NCBI RefSeq assembly: GCF_001579845.1
Contig: NZ_CP007440.1
Span: 5,230,029-5,294,028, forward strand
Origin: Rhodoplanes sp. Z2-YC6860
GTDB lineage: Bacteria; Pseudomonadota; Alphaproteobacteria; Rhizobiales; Xanthobacteraceae
DNA: 64,000 nt
Reading direction: 5' to 3'
Shown here: positions 53,337 to 62,024 of the stretch, piece by piece
Numbering within the stretch: the first letter of the stretch is position 1
Layout of the letters: every line of letters begins with the position of its first letter
The notes under the pieces: generated by a model
The model's database searches: none
Seen by the model: the letters and a program-made list of their open reading frames with translations, nothing else
What the model was told of the DNA's origin: nothing
Made by a program: the position numbers and the translations under genes

Positions 53337-54116
53337 ATGCCGGGCACGGAAACAAAACACAAAGTCCGCGACGTCAGTGTGCGGATGATGCGGGGCGGAT
53401 CGGGCCCTCCGCTCCTGTTCCTGCACGGTGCCAACGGCCTGCCGGTCTGGCTGCCGGTGTTCGACCTGCTGTCCAAGCATTTCGAAGTGTTCGTCCCTGA
53501 GCATCCGGGCTTCGGCACCTCGGATAATCCCCCGTGGATGCGCAACATCGGCGATCTGGCGATGTACTACCTCGATTTCATCGAGGGTCTGGGCGAGCAC
53601 TCCGTCCATCTGGTCGGCCAGTCGCTCGGCGGCTGGACCGCGGCCGAGGTCGCGGTGCGCAACTGCACGCGGCTGAAGTCGCTGACGCTGCTCGATCCCG
53701 CCGGCATCCGCGTCAAGGGCCAGCCGAGCGGCGACAACTTCATCTGGAGTCCGGAGGAAGCGGTTCGCAATCTCTATTTCAACCAGGCGATCCCCGATCA
53801 GATTCTCGGGACGCAGCTCACCGACGAGCAGGCCGACATCGCGCTGACCAACCGCTTCGCCACCGCGAAGTTCGGCTGGGAGCCGCGCTGGTACAACCCG
53901 TCGCTGGAGCGCTGGCTGCATCGCATCAGCGTGCCGACGCTGATCATGTGGGGCAAGGAGGACAAGCTGTTCCCGGCCGCCTACGCGAAGCACTGGGGCG
54001 ACAAGATTCCCGGCAGCCGGGTCGAGATCGTTCCCGAATGCGGTCATGTGCCGGCGGTCGAAAAGCCGGAGATCACCGCCAAGGAAATCGTCCGCCTCTA
54101 TCAGGGGACACGCTGA
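53337..54116 (+). CDS. Alpha/beta hydrolase
   Basis: 259 residues from ATG 53337 with GGAGA upstream; the frame to 53232 lacks a good start. Oxyanion HG in LLFLHGANGLPVW, nucleophile Ser96 in VGQSLGGW, acid in IMWGKEDKLFP, and catalytic His in CGHVPAVEKP. The layout is like meta-cleavage product hydrolases (MhpC-type) or epoxide/ester hydrolases. Its stop overlaps the ATG of the LLM oxidoreductase gene (TGATG). The divergent UbiD suggests a shared pathway. Confidence 0.88.
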   Translation: MPGTETKHKVRDVSVRMMRGGSGPPLLFLHGANGLPVWLPVFDLLSKHFEVFVPEHPGFGTSDNPPWMRNIGDLAMYYLDFIEGLGEHSVHLVGQSLGGWTAAEVAVRNCTRLKSLTLLDPAGIRVKGQPSGDNFIWSPEEAVRNLYFNQAIPDQILGTQLTDEQADIALTNRFATAKFGWEPRWYNPSLERWLHRISVPTLIMWGKEDKLFPAAYAKHWGDKIPGSRVEIVPECGHVPAVEKPEITAKEIVRLYQGTR

Positions 54117-55258
54117 TGCAGTTCACATTCTTTCACCTGATGCCCTATCGCCCGCTCGACATGGCCGAGCGCCACAAGCACCGCGCCGGCTGGGTGGTGC
54201 TGCCGAACACACTGTACGATCCGAAGAAGGGCGCGAACGAGTACGACTCCTATATCAACCAGCTCGTCTATGCCGAGAAGCTCGGATTCGACGTGATCGC
54301 GGTCAACGAGCACCATCAGACCGCCTACGGCATCATGCCGGCGCCGAACCTGATTGCGGCGAACCTGATCGCGCGCACCAGCAGGGCCAAGATCGCAATC
54401 ATCGGCCGTGCGCTGCCGCTGGTGAACAACCCGGTCAACATCGCCGAAGAGTTCGCGATGCTCGACAATCTGTCGAAGGGCCGCATCATTACAGGCTTCG
54501 TGCGCGGCATCGGCAACGAGTATCACTCGACCGGCATCAATCCGTATTGGTCCCATGAGCGCTATCAGGAGGCGCACGATCTGATCGTGCAGGCCTGGAC
54601 TAAGCCCGGGCCGACCTCCTACGAGGGCGAGCACTTCAACGTGCGCTACGTCAACATCTGGCCCCGTCCCTACCAGGCGCCGCATCCGGAAATCTGGATC
54701 CCGTCGATGGGCTCGTCCGAGACCGTGAAGTGGGCCGCGGCACCGGAGCGCAAGTATCCGTTCCTGGTGACGTTCTCGAGCCGTGAGCTCGTGTCACGGT
54801 ATCTCAACGTCTATCGCGAGCAGGCGAGGCAATATGGCTACGAGGCACTGCCGCGCCAACTTGGCTGGGCGTCGCCGGTGTACGTCGCGGACACTGACGA
54901 GCGTGCACGCAAGGAAGCGAAGGAAGGCATCGAGACGCTGTTCAACGACTTCCTCGCGGTGCCGTTCCAGATGCTCCTGCCGCCGGGCTACATGTCGCTG
55001 CCGTCGATGAAGAACACCATGCGGATGCGCAAGGCGCTTGGCGCGCAGAAGCGGCTGACGCTGGAGGAGCTTGCCGACTCTGGCGTCGTGGTGGTGGGAA
55101 GCCCGCAGACGGTGCGCGACCAGCTCTCGAAGCTGCGCGACGAGACCGGAGCCGGCAAGCTGATCACCATGCTGCAGTTCGGCACGCTGTCGGACGAACT
55201 GACCAAACGCAACATGGAGATGTTCGCGTCCGAGGTGATGCCACATTTGAAGGATTAG
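54116..55258 (+). CDS. LLM-class flavin-dependent monooxygenase (luciferase-like)
   Basis: 380 residues from ATG 54116, overlapping the hydrolase stop. A bacterial-luciferase TIM barrel: LVYAEKLGFDVIAVNEHHQ, PAPNLIAANLIARTSRAKIAIIGRALPLVN, EEFAMLDNLSKGRIITGFVRG and HPEIWIPSMGSSET. Members use reduced flavin (FMNH2) supplied by a reductase to oxygenate alkanes, alkanesulfonates, nitriloacetate or ketones. With the hydrolase and UbiD it may oxidise then cleave a ring or side chain. No flavin reductase is adjacent. Confidence 0.9.
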   Translation: MQFTFFHLMPYRPLDMAERHKHRAGWVVLPNTLYDPKKGANEYDSYINQLVYAEKLGFDVIAVNEHHQTAYGIMPAPNLIAANLIARTSRAKIAIIGRALPLVNNPVNIAEEFAMLDNLSKGRIITGFVRGIGNEYHSTGINPYWSHERYQEAHDLIVQAWTKPGPTSYEGEHFNVRYVNIWPRPYQAPHPEIWIPSMGSSETVKWAAAPERKYPFLVTFSSRELVSRYLNVYREQARQYGYEALPRQLGWASPVYVADTDERARKEAKEGIETLFNDFLAVPFQMLLPPGYMSLPSMKNTMRMRKALGAQKRLTLEELADSGVVVVGSPQTVRDQLSKLRDETGAGKLITMLQFGTLSDELTKRNMEMFASEVMPHLKD

Positions 55259-55307
55259 GTGTTCGCCTCGCAATCACCACGCGCTGCCGCGACACCGGCA
55301 GTGCGCT

Positions 55308-55414
55308 CCCTCTCCGGTGGGGAGAGGGTTGGGGTGAGGGCGTACGGACTATCGTTAGACCGTACCCCCTCACCCGACGCGCTTCGCGCGTCGACCTCTC
55401 CCCATGGGAGAGTT
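55308..55414. repeat. Palindromic repeat with CCCTCTCC/GGGAGAGGG arms
   Basis: Three nested or adjacent dyads: CCCTCTCC-GGTG-GGGAGAGGG, GGGGTGAGGG...CCCCCTCACCC around a CGTACGG core, and CTCTCCC-CAT-GGGAGAG. Such elements are common between genes of this kind of genome. It lies between the LLM gene and the small hydrophilic protein gene. Confidence 0.75.
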
Positions 55415-55520
55415 GAAGACAGTGGCTGTTGCGCCGACGGTGGACAGACCAAGCAATCCCGGAACAACGCCCTGCTCTCGCCGGTTCACGTCAGAGACGG
55501 AAACCGCGAGGGTGAACGTC

Positions 55521-55862
55521 ATGACGAAACCAACCGAACAAGACCGCGCGAAAGTCCAAGGCCAAGGCCTGCGCGGCAAGGACAAGCAGCAGTCCGGCAT
55601 GCGCGCCATCGATCCCTCGTTTGGCGATCCGACGCGCGGCGATCCACCGGAAATCCAGCAGTCGCCGCATCAGACGGCGCAACACGCTGCCGAAGCTCGC
55701 GGCAATCCCGCCATGGTGCAGACCGACGACCGTTTTCCGGAAGGCCTGGCGCGTCCGCCCAAGGGACCTTACGACAAGGACCGCGGCCGGGATGAAGTCG
55801 CCGGCCACGTGCCGCAGGTGTCCAAGCAAGTGTCTGAACAAGTCTCCAAAGGCAAAAGCTGA
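55521..55862 (+). CDS. Small hydrophilic, probably disordered protein
   Basis: 113 residues, ATG 55521 with GAGGG upstream. Rich in Gln, Lys, Asp, Pro, Gly; no hydrophobic core (segments KVQGQGLRGKDKQQSGM, FGDPTRGDPPEIQQSPHQ, KGPYDKDRGRDEVAGH). No signal peptide or cysteine. Likely intrinsically disordered; stress or desiccation proteins of such composition exist, but no family is recognised. It ends exactly where the convergent cupin gene ends (stops abut at 55862/55863). Confidence 0.6.
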   Translation: MTKPTEQDRAKVQGQGLRGKDKQQSGMRAIDPSFGDPTRGDPPEIQQSPHQTAQHAAEARGNPAMVQTDDRFPEGLARPPKGPYDKDRGRDEVAGHVPQVSKQVSEQVSKGKS

Positions 55863-56495
55863 TCAGCTCGATCCCCGGCGCGAGCGCCGTTGCGTCTTCA
55901 GCCAGACCTTGAGCAGCGGACCATCGCCGCCATAAACCGGGTCTTTGCGCGGCAACGCCACCTTCGGAATCATATCCACCGCGCGGTCGTGCTCCTTAGC
56001 CGACCCCTCGTATTCCTCGTACTTGCCGTCCGGCGGATAGGCGCCCACCACGACAAGATCCCTGGTCGCGGACAGCGCCTCATGGCCGGTCCCTGCCGGA
56101 AGGATCGCAACGTCGCCCGCCTTCAAGCGAACCACCCTCCCCTTGGCGCCGCCAAAGCGTACGCGCGCCTCCCCGCAAGCGATGCCCAGCACCTCGTGGG
56201 TGCGCGGATGATAGTGGACATAGTCGTAGATGCCGTCGCGCCACGAGCCGCCCCAGCCGTTCGCCTCGAACAACTCCTCGAACACCGCCGCCGAATCGGC
56301 TGCATCCGCGAGGTCGACCGCGCCGCGATAGCGCACCAGGGGCAGCGTCGGATTGTTGGGCACCGCACCGTCATCCTGAAAACGGCTGAGCCAGGCCTTC
56401 CGCGGCCTGGTGCGCGACGCAACATCGCGGCGGGACGGCCGCGCCACGCCGGTCAGGCGTTCGAAGGTCCGCATCAGCGCCTCTCTTGCGTACAT
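55863..56495 (-). CDS. Cupin-domain protein
   Basis: 210 residues from ATG 56495 with GGAGAGG upstream. The cupin barrel spans about residues 85-165: YDYVHYHPRTHEVLGIACGEARVRFGG (motif 1, His) and KAGDVAILPAGTGHEALS (motif 2, His), then LVVVGAYPPDGKYEEYEGS. The N-terminal 60 residues are Arg-rich. Relationship to the cupin at 30848 is not close. No neighbour clue. Confidence 0.78.
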   Translation of the reverse strand: MYAREALMRTFERLTGVARPSRRDVASRTRPRKAWLSRFQDDGAVPNNPTLPLVRYRGAVDLADAADSAAVFEELFEANGWGGSWRDGIYDYVHYHPRTHEVLGIACGEARVRFGGAKGRVVRLKAGDVAILPAGTGHEALSATRDLVVVGAYPPDGKYEEYEGSAKEHDRAVDMIPKVALPRKDPVYGGDGPLLKVWLKTQRRSRRGSS

Positions 56496-56713
56496 CGTCC
56501 GCCTCTCCGGTGTCCGGCTCATTCGCCACGCGAGCCCAACCCATACTGCGCGGCACTTGTTCCGGGATTCGCTTGCCCACCGTCGCGGTCGAGCGGAGCA
56601 GTCTGCCCCGCCCCCATCCCAAAGGTTTAGACGGCCTCAAATTGACCTTGGGAATTGCAGCCTTTACCGTCGCCACAAAGGCCAAAAGGCTCGATTTTCA
56701 GGGAGGTTTCTCG

Positions 56714-57895
56714 ATGCGCAAGTCGCTCACTGCCTTGCTCGGCGCCACCGCGCTCTTTGCCACCACGGCGCTCGCCAACGCCCAGCAGACCGTCAAGATC
56801 GGCCTGATCATGCCGTTCTCCGGCCAGTTCGCCGACACCGCCTCGCAGATGGACAACGCCATCAAGCTCTACATGAAGGAGCATGGCGACACGGTCGCGG
56901 GCAAGAAGATCGAGATCATCCGCAAGGACACCGGTGGCATCGCGCCCGATGTCGCCAAGCGCCTGGCACAGGAGTTGGTCACCCGCGACAAGGTCGACAT
57001 CATCGGCGGGCTTATTCTGACGCCTAACGCGCTCGCGGTGGGCGATGTCTCGGCCAGCGCCAAGGTGTTCACCGTCATCATGAACGCGGCGACGTCGATC
57101 ATCACGACGAAATCGCCCTATATGGCGCGCACCTCCGTCACCACCCCGATGCTGAACCAGACGCTTGGCACCTGGGCGGTGAAGACCGGATCGAAGCGCA
57201 TCTACAGCATGGTGTCCGACTTCGGCCCCGGCCACGATGGCGAGGCGGCGTTCCAGCTTGGCGTCAAGGAGGCCGGCGGCGAGATCGTCGGGTCGGTGCG
57301 CTTCCCGGTCGCGAACCCGGACTTCTCGGCGTTCGTGCAGCGCGCCAAGGACACCAATCCCGACACCATCTACATCTGGATCCCGGGCGGCACGCAGCCG
57401 GCGGCGGTCGGCAAGGCACTCTCCGAGCGCGGCATCGACCCGCAGAAGGTCCGGGTGATCGGCCAGGACGTGCTCGCCGACGACAGCGCGCTGAAGAGCA
57501 TGGGCGATGTCGCGGTCGGCATCATCACGGCGGCGCACTACGACCACAACCATCAGTCGGCGATGAACAAGGCCTTCGTGAAGGGCTTCAACGAGATCTC
57601 CGGCGGTCGCAACCCCGACATCTTCGCGATCGGCGGCTACGATGGCATGCACCTGATCTACGAAACGCTGAAGAAGACCGGTGGCAAAGCCGATGGCGAT
57701 TCGTTGATCGCCGCGGCGAAAGGCATGAAGTGGGAAAGCCCGCGCGGCCCGGTCCAGATCGATCCGGAGACGCGCGACATCATCCTCACGGTCTATATCG
57801 ACAAGGTGACCAAGACGCCGGACGGACTTCGCAACGTGGAGATCGACAAGGTCGAGAACGTCAAAGACCCGGTGAAGGCGCGGATGGCCAAGTAG
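56714..57895 (+). CDS. Liv-type ABC transporter substrate-binding protein (first of tandem pair)
   Basis: 393 residues from ATG 56714 with GGGAGG 7 bases upstream. Signal peptide: MRKSLTALLGATALFATTALANAQ. Peripla_BP_6 fold: TVKIGLIMPFSGQFADTASQ, MDNAIKLYMKEHGDTVAGKK, IWIPGGTQPAAVGKALSERG, and ESPRGPVQIDPETRDIILTVY. Along its length it matches the protein at 58106, so a tandem duplication. It lies upstream of the LivHMGF genes at 59361-62748, to which it probably delivers ligand. Ligand type unknown. Confidence 0.93.
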   Translation: MRKSLTALLGATALFATTALANAQQTVKIGLIMPFSGQFADTASQMDNAIKLYMKEHGDTVAGKKIEIIRKDTGGIAPDVAKRLAQELVTRDKVDIIGGLILTPNALAVGDVSASAKVFTVIMNAATSIITTKSPYMARTSVTTPMLNQTLGTWAVKTGSKRIYSMVSDFGPGHDGEAAFQLGVKEAGGEIVGSVRFPVANPDFSAFVQRAKDTNPDTIYIWIPGGTQPAAVGKALSERGIDPQKVRVIGQDVLADDSALKSMGDVAVGIITAAHYDHNHQSAMNKAFVKGFNEISGGRNPDIFAIGGYDGMHLIYETLKKTGGKADGDSLIAAAKGMKWESPRGPVQIDPETRDIILTVYIDKVTKTPDGLRNVEIDKVENVKDPVKARMAK

Positions 57896-57949
57896 CGGCC
57901 AGGCGGCTGCTGTCAAAGTAGCCGCTGCCTTTGAAATGCGCAGGCTATG

Positions 57950-57989
57950 CGGGATCGGTTTGGGGCAGCGCCCAGCCGATCCCGTTTTT
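57950..57989 (+). terminator. Terminator or attenuator between the tandem binding-protein genes
   Basis: CGGGATCGG (57950-57958) pairs with CCGATCCCG (57976-57984) and is followed by TTTTT. It lies between the two paralogous binding-protein genes, so their levels may differ. Confidence 0.75.
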
Positions 57990-58105
57990 GCAACAGGGAA
58001 ACGTGCGGGTGCGCGGTTTTGGCTGCGTACCAGCCATTGCGGATCGCGGCGCGGCGGGCCAAAGTGCCGCCAAACAACACAAATGCTGAATTCCGGAGGG
58101 ACCTC

Positions 58106-59293
58106 ATGCGACAAGCAAAAACCGGGCTCACTCTGACCGCCGCGCTGCTGCTCGCGGCAGCCACGCCCATCGCCGCCCAGGCCGAGGACACTGTCAAGAT
58201 CGCAGTCATCATGTCCTATTCGGGACAGTTTGCCGACAGCGGCGCGCAGATCGAAAACGGCATCAAGCTCTATATGAAGGATCACGGCGACACGGTCGCC
58301 GGCAAGAAGATCGAGATCATCCGCAAAGATAACGGCGGCATCGCACCGGACGTGGCCAAGCGCCTTACCCAGGAAGCGATCGTGCGCGACAAGGCCGACA
58401 TCATCGCAGGCTTCGATCTCACGCCGAACGCGCTGGCCGCCGCCGATGTGTCGGCCCAGGCCAAGAAGTTCATGGTCAACATGAACGCCGCGACCTCGAT
58501 CATCACGACGAAATCGCCCTACATGGTGCGCACGTCGTTCACAGTGCCGGCCGTCAACGAGGCGCTCGGCCGCTGGGCCGCCAAGAATGGCATCAAGAAG
58601 GCCTATACGCTCGTCTCAGATTTCAGCCCCGGCCATGACGGCGAAGCCGCTTTCCAGAAAGGCTTCAAGGACGGCGGCGGCGAGATCATCGGCTCGGCGC
58701 GCTATCCGGTGGCAAATCAGGACTTCACTGCATTCCTGCAGCGCGCCAAGGACCTCGCGCCCGATGCGATCTACATCTGGGTGCCCGGCGGCACGCAGCC
58801 GGCCGCGATCGGCAAGAGCATCGCCGAGCGCGGCATCGACAAGACCAAGACCAAGATCCTCGGTCAGGGCGAACTCACCTTCGACGAGTCGCTGAAGGGC
58901 ATGGGCGACGATGGGCTCGGCATCATCACGGCGTTCCATTATGACGCCAACCACCAGTCGGCGATGAACAAGAAGTTCGTGGCCGAGTACAACGCCGACT
59001 ACAAGCGCAACCCCGACATGTTCTCGGTCGGCGGCTATGACGGCATGCACGTTATTTACGAGGCGCTGAAGAAGACCGGCGGCAACACCGACGGTGAGAA
59101 GCTGATCGCCGCCGCCAAGGGCCTGAGCTGGGAAAGCCCGCGCGGGCCGATGTCGATCGATCCGGAGACCCGCGACGTCATCGAGACGGTCTATATTCGC
59201 CGCGTCGAAAAGGTCGGCGGCAAGCTCGTCAATGTCGACATCGACAAGATCGAGAACGTCAAGGACCCGATCAAGGCGGCGATGGGCAAGTAA
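58106..59293 (+). CDS. Liv-type ABC transporter substrate-binding protein (second of tandem pair)
   Basis: 395 residues from ATG 58106 with GGAGGG upstream. Signal peptide: MRQAKTGLTLTAALLLAAATPIAAQA. The body matches the first copy nearly throughout (GIKLYMKDHGDTVAGKKIE, IWVPGGTQPAAIGKSIAERG, SWESPRGPMSIDPETRDVIE), with divergence in the ligand-side segments (AGFDLTPNALAAADVSAQ). It precedes LivH by 67 bases, so it is probably the binding protein closest in use to this transporter. Confidence 0.93.
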   Translation: MRQAKTGLTLTAALLLAAATPIAAQAEDTVKIAVIMSYSGQFADSGAQIENGIKLYMKDHGDTVAGKKIEIIRKDNGGIAPDVAKRLTQEAIVRDKADIIAGFDLTPNALAAADVSAQAKKFMVNMNAATSIITTKSPYMVRTSFTVPAVNEALGRWAAKNGIKKAYTLVSDFSPGHDGEAAFQKGFKDGGGEIIGSARYPVANQDFTAFLQRAKDLAPDAIYIWVPGGTQPAAIGKSIAERGIDKTKTKILGQGELTFDESLKGMGDDGLGIITAFHYDANHQSAMNKKFVAEYNADYKRNPDMFSVGGYDGMHVIYEALKKTGGNTDGEKLIAAAKGLSWESPRGPMSIDPETRDVIETVYIRRVEKVGGKLVNVDIDKIENVKDPIKAAMGK

Positions 59294-59360
59294 GACGAGC
59301 AAGCAAGGCAATCGGTAAGGACGATCACAGCATGCCGGGCGGCCGAGGGGGGCGACCGCG

Positions 59361-60221
59361 ATGATTTCCGTTGTTGGCGTCCTGTTCGACGGGTTCGCCT
59401 ATGGCATGCTGTTGTTCCTGCTGTCGGTCGGGCTGTCGGTCACGCTCGGGATGATGAATTTCGTCAACCTCGCGCACTGCACCTTCGGCATGATCGGCGG
59501 CTACGTCACCGTGACCCTGATGAACCGGCTGGGCTGGCCGTTCCTCGCCACTCTCCCCGTGGCGTTCATCGTCGCGGGCGCCATCAGCGTGGTGTTCGAG
59601 CGCACGATGTTCCGCAGGCTGTACCGGTCGAGCGATCTCGACCAATGCCTGCTGACCATCGGCATCGTGTTCGTGTCGATCGCAGTGACGACCTACATCT
59701 ACACCACCAACCAGCAGCCGGTGTCGCTGCCGGGCTATCTGCGCGGCTCGATCCATGTCGGCGGGCTGACGTTCGGAGCCTATCGCATCTTCCTGATCCT
59801 GTTTGCGCTGGTGGTCACGGTGTTGCTGGTGATCACGCTGGAGTACACCCGGCTCGGCGCTCAGATCCGCGCCGCGGTCGACAACCAGCGCATGGCGCGC
59901 GGGCTCGGCATCAATGTCGACAAGGCGTTCGCCATCACCTTCGCGCTCGGCAGCGGCCTGGCCGGCCTCGGCGGCGCACTCGCCATCGACATCGTCGGCC
60001 TCGATCCGTCGTTTGCGCTGGCTTACCTCGTCTACGTGCTGATCGTTGTCGCGGTCGGAGGCTTAGGCTCCATTGGCGGCACCTTTGCGGCCGCCATGCT
60101 CCTTGGCATCAGCGACATGGCCGGGAAGTACTATTTCCCCGCCATCGGCTCATTCCTCATCTATCTGGTGATGCTGACGCTGCTGATGTGGCGCCCCTCC
60201 GGCATATTCGGGCGGCGCTGA
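59361..60221 (+). CDS. livH: Liv-type ABC transporter permease (LivH)
   Basis: 286 residues, about eight membrane segments: LFDGFAYGMLLFLLSVGLSVTLGMMNFVNLAHCTF (the start with the NLAH motif), and GLGSIGGTFAAAMLLGISDM (C-terminal EAA-like region). GAGGGGGGC precedes the ATG. It forms the membrane channel with LivM, whose gene begins 1 base after this stop. Symbol by family; the real substrate may be an aromatic carboxylate, as for many alphaproteobacterial Liv systems. Confidence 0.92.
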   Translation: MISVVGVLFDGFAYGMLLFLLSVGLSVTLGMMNFVNLAHCTFGMIGGYVTVTLMNRLGWPFLATLPVAFIVAGAISVVFERTMFRRLYRSSDLDQCLLTIGIVFVSIAVTTYIYTTNQQPVSLPGYLRGSIHVGGLTFGAYRIFLILFALVVTVLLVITLEYTRLGAQIRAAVDNQRMARGLGINVDKAFAITFALGSGLAGLGGALAIDIVGLDPSFALAYLVYVLIVVAVGGLGSIGGTFAAAMLLGISDMAGKYYFPAIGSFLIYLVMLTLLMWRPSGIFGRR

Positions 60222-60222
60222 C

Positions 60223-61275
60223 ATGGCGATGCCCTCCGCCGCCATCGGCTCTCCGATTGAACAGCTGGAAGCCCAGACCCGTTGGCGCCTCGCTGAGGTG
60301 CTGTTCTGGCTCGCGACCCTGCTGCCGTTTGTACTGACGCCGGACTATCTGGTGCTGGCGAGCCAGGTCGCGATCTCGGCGCTGTTTGCGCTCTCCCTCG
60401 ACCTGATCCTGGGCTATGCCGGCATCGTCTCGCTCGGCCATGCGGCGTTCTTCGGCGTCGGCGCCTACACGGCGGGCCTCGTCTCGAAGTGGGGCTGGGG
60501 CGAGCCGATCACCGGCCTTCTGATGGCAGGCTTCGTTGCTGGCCTCATGGGCTTTCTGATGAGCTTCGTCATCGCGCGCTTCCGCCATCTCGCGCTGATC
60601 ATGATCACGCTCGGCTTCGGACTGCTGCTGGTCGAACTCGCCAACAGCGCAAGCTGGCTCACCGGCGGCGCCGACGGCCTGCAGGGCGTTCATATGTGGC
60701 CGTTGCTCGGGGTGTTCACCTTCGACCTCTATGGATACACCGCCTACACTTACGCGCTGATCGTGCTGTTCCTGTTCTTCCTGATGAGCCGGCGGCTGAT
60801 CAACTCGCCGTTCGGGCTCGCGCTGCGCGGCATCCGCGAGAACGCGCTGCGCATGCGCGCGATCGGCGCCGAGAGCAAGCCGCACATCCGCAAGGTCTAC
60901 ACCATCGCCGGCGTCATGGCCGGTATCGCCGGCGCGATCCTGACCCAGACCACCGAGACGGTGTCGCTCGAAGTGCTGGGTTTCCCGCGCTCCGCCGACA
61001 TCCTGGTGATGCTCATTCTTGGCGGCACCGGACGTCTTTACGGAGGCCTGATCGGCGCCACGATCTACATGGTGGCCCGCGACCAGTTCTCGGGCGTCAA
61101 CCCGCAGTACTGGTACTTCCCGATCGGCATTCTCCTGATCGCGGTCGTGCTGTTCCTGCCGAACGGCATCCTCGGCGGTCTCGCGCAGCTCATCGACACC
61201 GCCCGCGGCCGGCGCTGGTTCGGCTGGCTGATCGCACCGCTTTCATCGCTGTGGTCCGGAGGGCGCCGGACATGA
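60223..61275 (+). CDS. livM: Liv-type ABC transporter permease (LivM)
   Basis: 350 residues, ten or so helices: ISALFALSLDLILGYAGIVSLGHAAFFGVGAY is the LivM signature, and LGGTGRLYGGLIGATIYM the C-terminal EAA-type region. Its stop overlaps the LivG start by 4 bases (ATGA). Longer than LivH, as expected. Confidence 0.93.
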   Translation: MAMPSAAIGSPIEQLEAQTRWRLAEVLFWLATLLPFVLTPDYLVLASQVAISALFALSLDLILGYAGIVSLGHAAFFGVGAYTAGLVSKWGWGEPITGLLMAGFVAGLMGFLMSFVIARFRHLALIMITLGFGLLLVELANSASWLTGGADGLQGVHMWPLLGVFTFDLYGYTAYTYALIVLFLFFLMSRRLINSPFGLALRGIRENALRMRAIGAESKPHIRKVYTIAGVMAGIAGAILTQTTETVSLEVLGFPRSADILVMLILGGTGRLYGGLIGATIYMVARDQFSGVNPQYWYFPIGILLIAVVLFLPNGILGGLAQLIDTARGRRWFGWLIAPLSSLWSGGRRT

Positions 61276-62024
61276 GCGGCCCAGCGCTCGCGACCAGCGG
61301 CCTCAACAAGCGCTTCGGCTCTCTGGTGGTCGCCAACAATATCGGCATCGCACTGCCGGCAGGCGTGCGCTACGCGCTGATCGGCCCGAACGGCGCCGGC
61401 AAGACCACGCTGATCAACCTGATGACCGGCATGCTGCGGCCGGACGGCGGTCAGATCCTGCTCGACGGCGAGGACATCACCGCGCTCGGCCCCGAGCAGC
61501 GGGTGCGGCGCGGCCTTGTCCGCACCTTCCAGATCAACAGCTTGTTTCCGCATCTCACCCCGCTGGAAGCCGTGACGCTGACGATCTGCGAGCGAGATAA
61601 AATCGCCCGCACCTGGTGGCGGCGCACCGCCGACTACCGCGCCGCGGTGGACGAGGCTCACGCCATCCTGGAATCTCTGATGCTCGGGCCGGTCTGCACG
61701 CGGGAGACGCGGCACCTCGCCTATGGCCAGCAGCGGCTGCTCGAGATCGCCCTGGCGCTCGCGACCAAGCCCAAGGTGCTGCTGCTCGACGAGCCCGCCG
61801 CCGGCGTGCCGCGCGACGAAAGCGCCGAACTGTTCACCGCGATCAACAACCTGTCCAAAGACATCACCGTACTGTTCATCGAGCACGACATGGAGCTGGT
61901 GTTCCGGCTTGCGAGCCGCATCATCGTGATGGTCAGCGGCGGCATTCTGCTCGAAGGCACGCCGACCGAAATCGCCGCCGACCCGCGCGTGCGCGAGGTC
62001 TATCTCGGAGGCGCGCATGGCTGA
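61272..62024 (+). CDS. livG: Liv-type ABC transporter ATP-binding protein (LivG)
   Basis: 250 residues. Walker A GPNGAGKTT, Q-loop region GLVRTFQINSLFPHLTPLEAV, signature HLAYGQQRLLEIALAL (YGQQR, usual for LivG), Walker B LLLDEPAAGVPRDES and switch His FIEHDMELVFRL. It starts inside the LivM stop and overlaps LivF by 8 bases. Confidence 0.94.
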   Translation: MSGPALATSGLNKRFGSLVVANNIGIALPAGVRYALIGPNGAGKTTLINLMTGMLRPDGGQILLDGEDITALGPEQRVRRGLVRTFQINSLFPHLTPLEAVTLTICERDKIARTWWRRTADYRAAVDEAHAILESLMLGPVCTRETRHLAYGQQRLLEIALALATKPKVLLLDEPAAGVPRDESAELFTAINNLSKDITVLFIEHDMELVFRLASRIIVMVSGGILLEGTPTEIAADPRVREVYLGGAHG

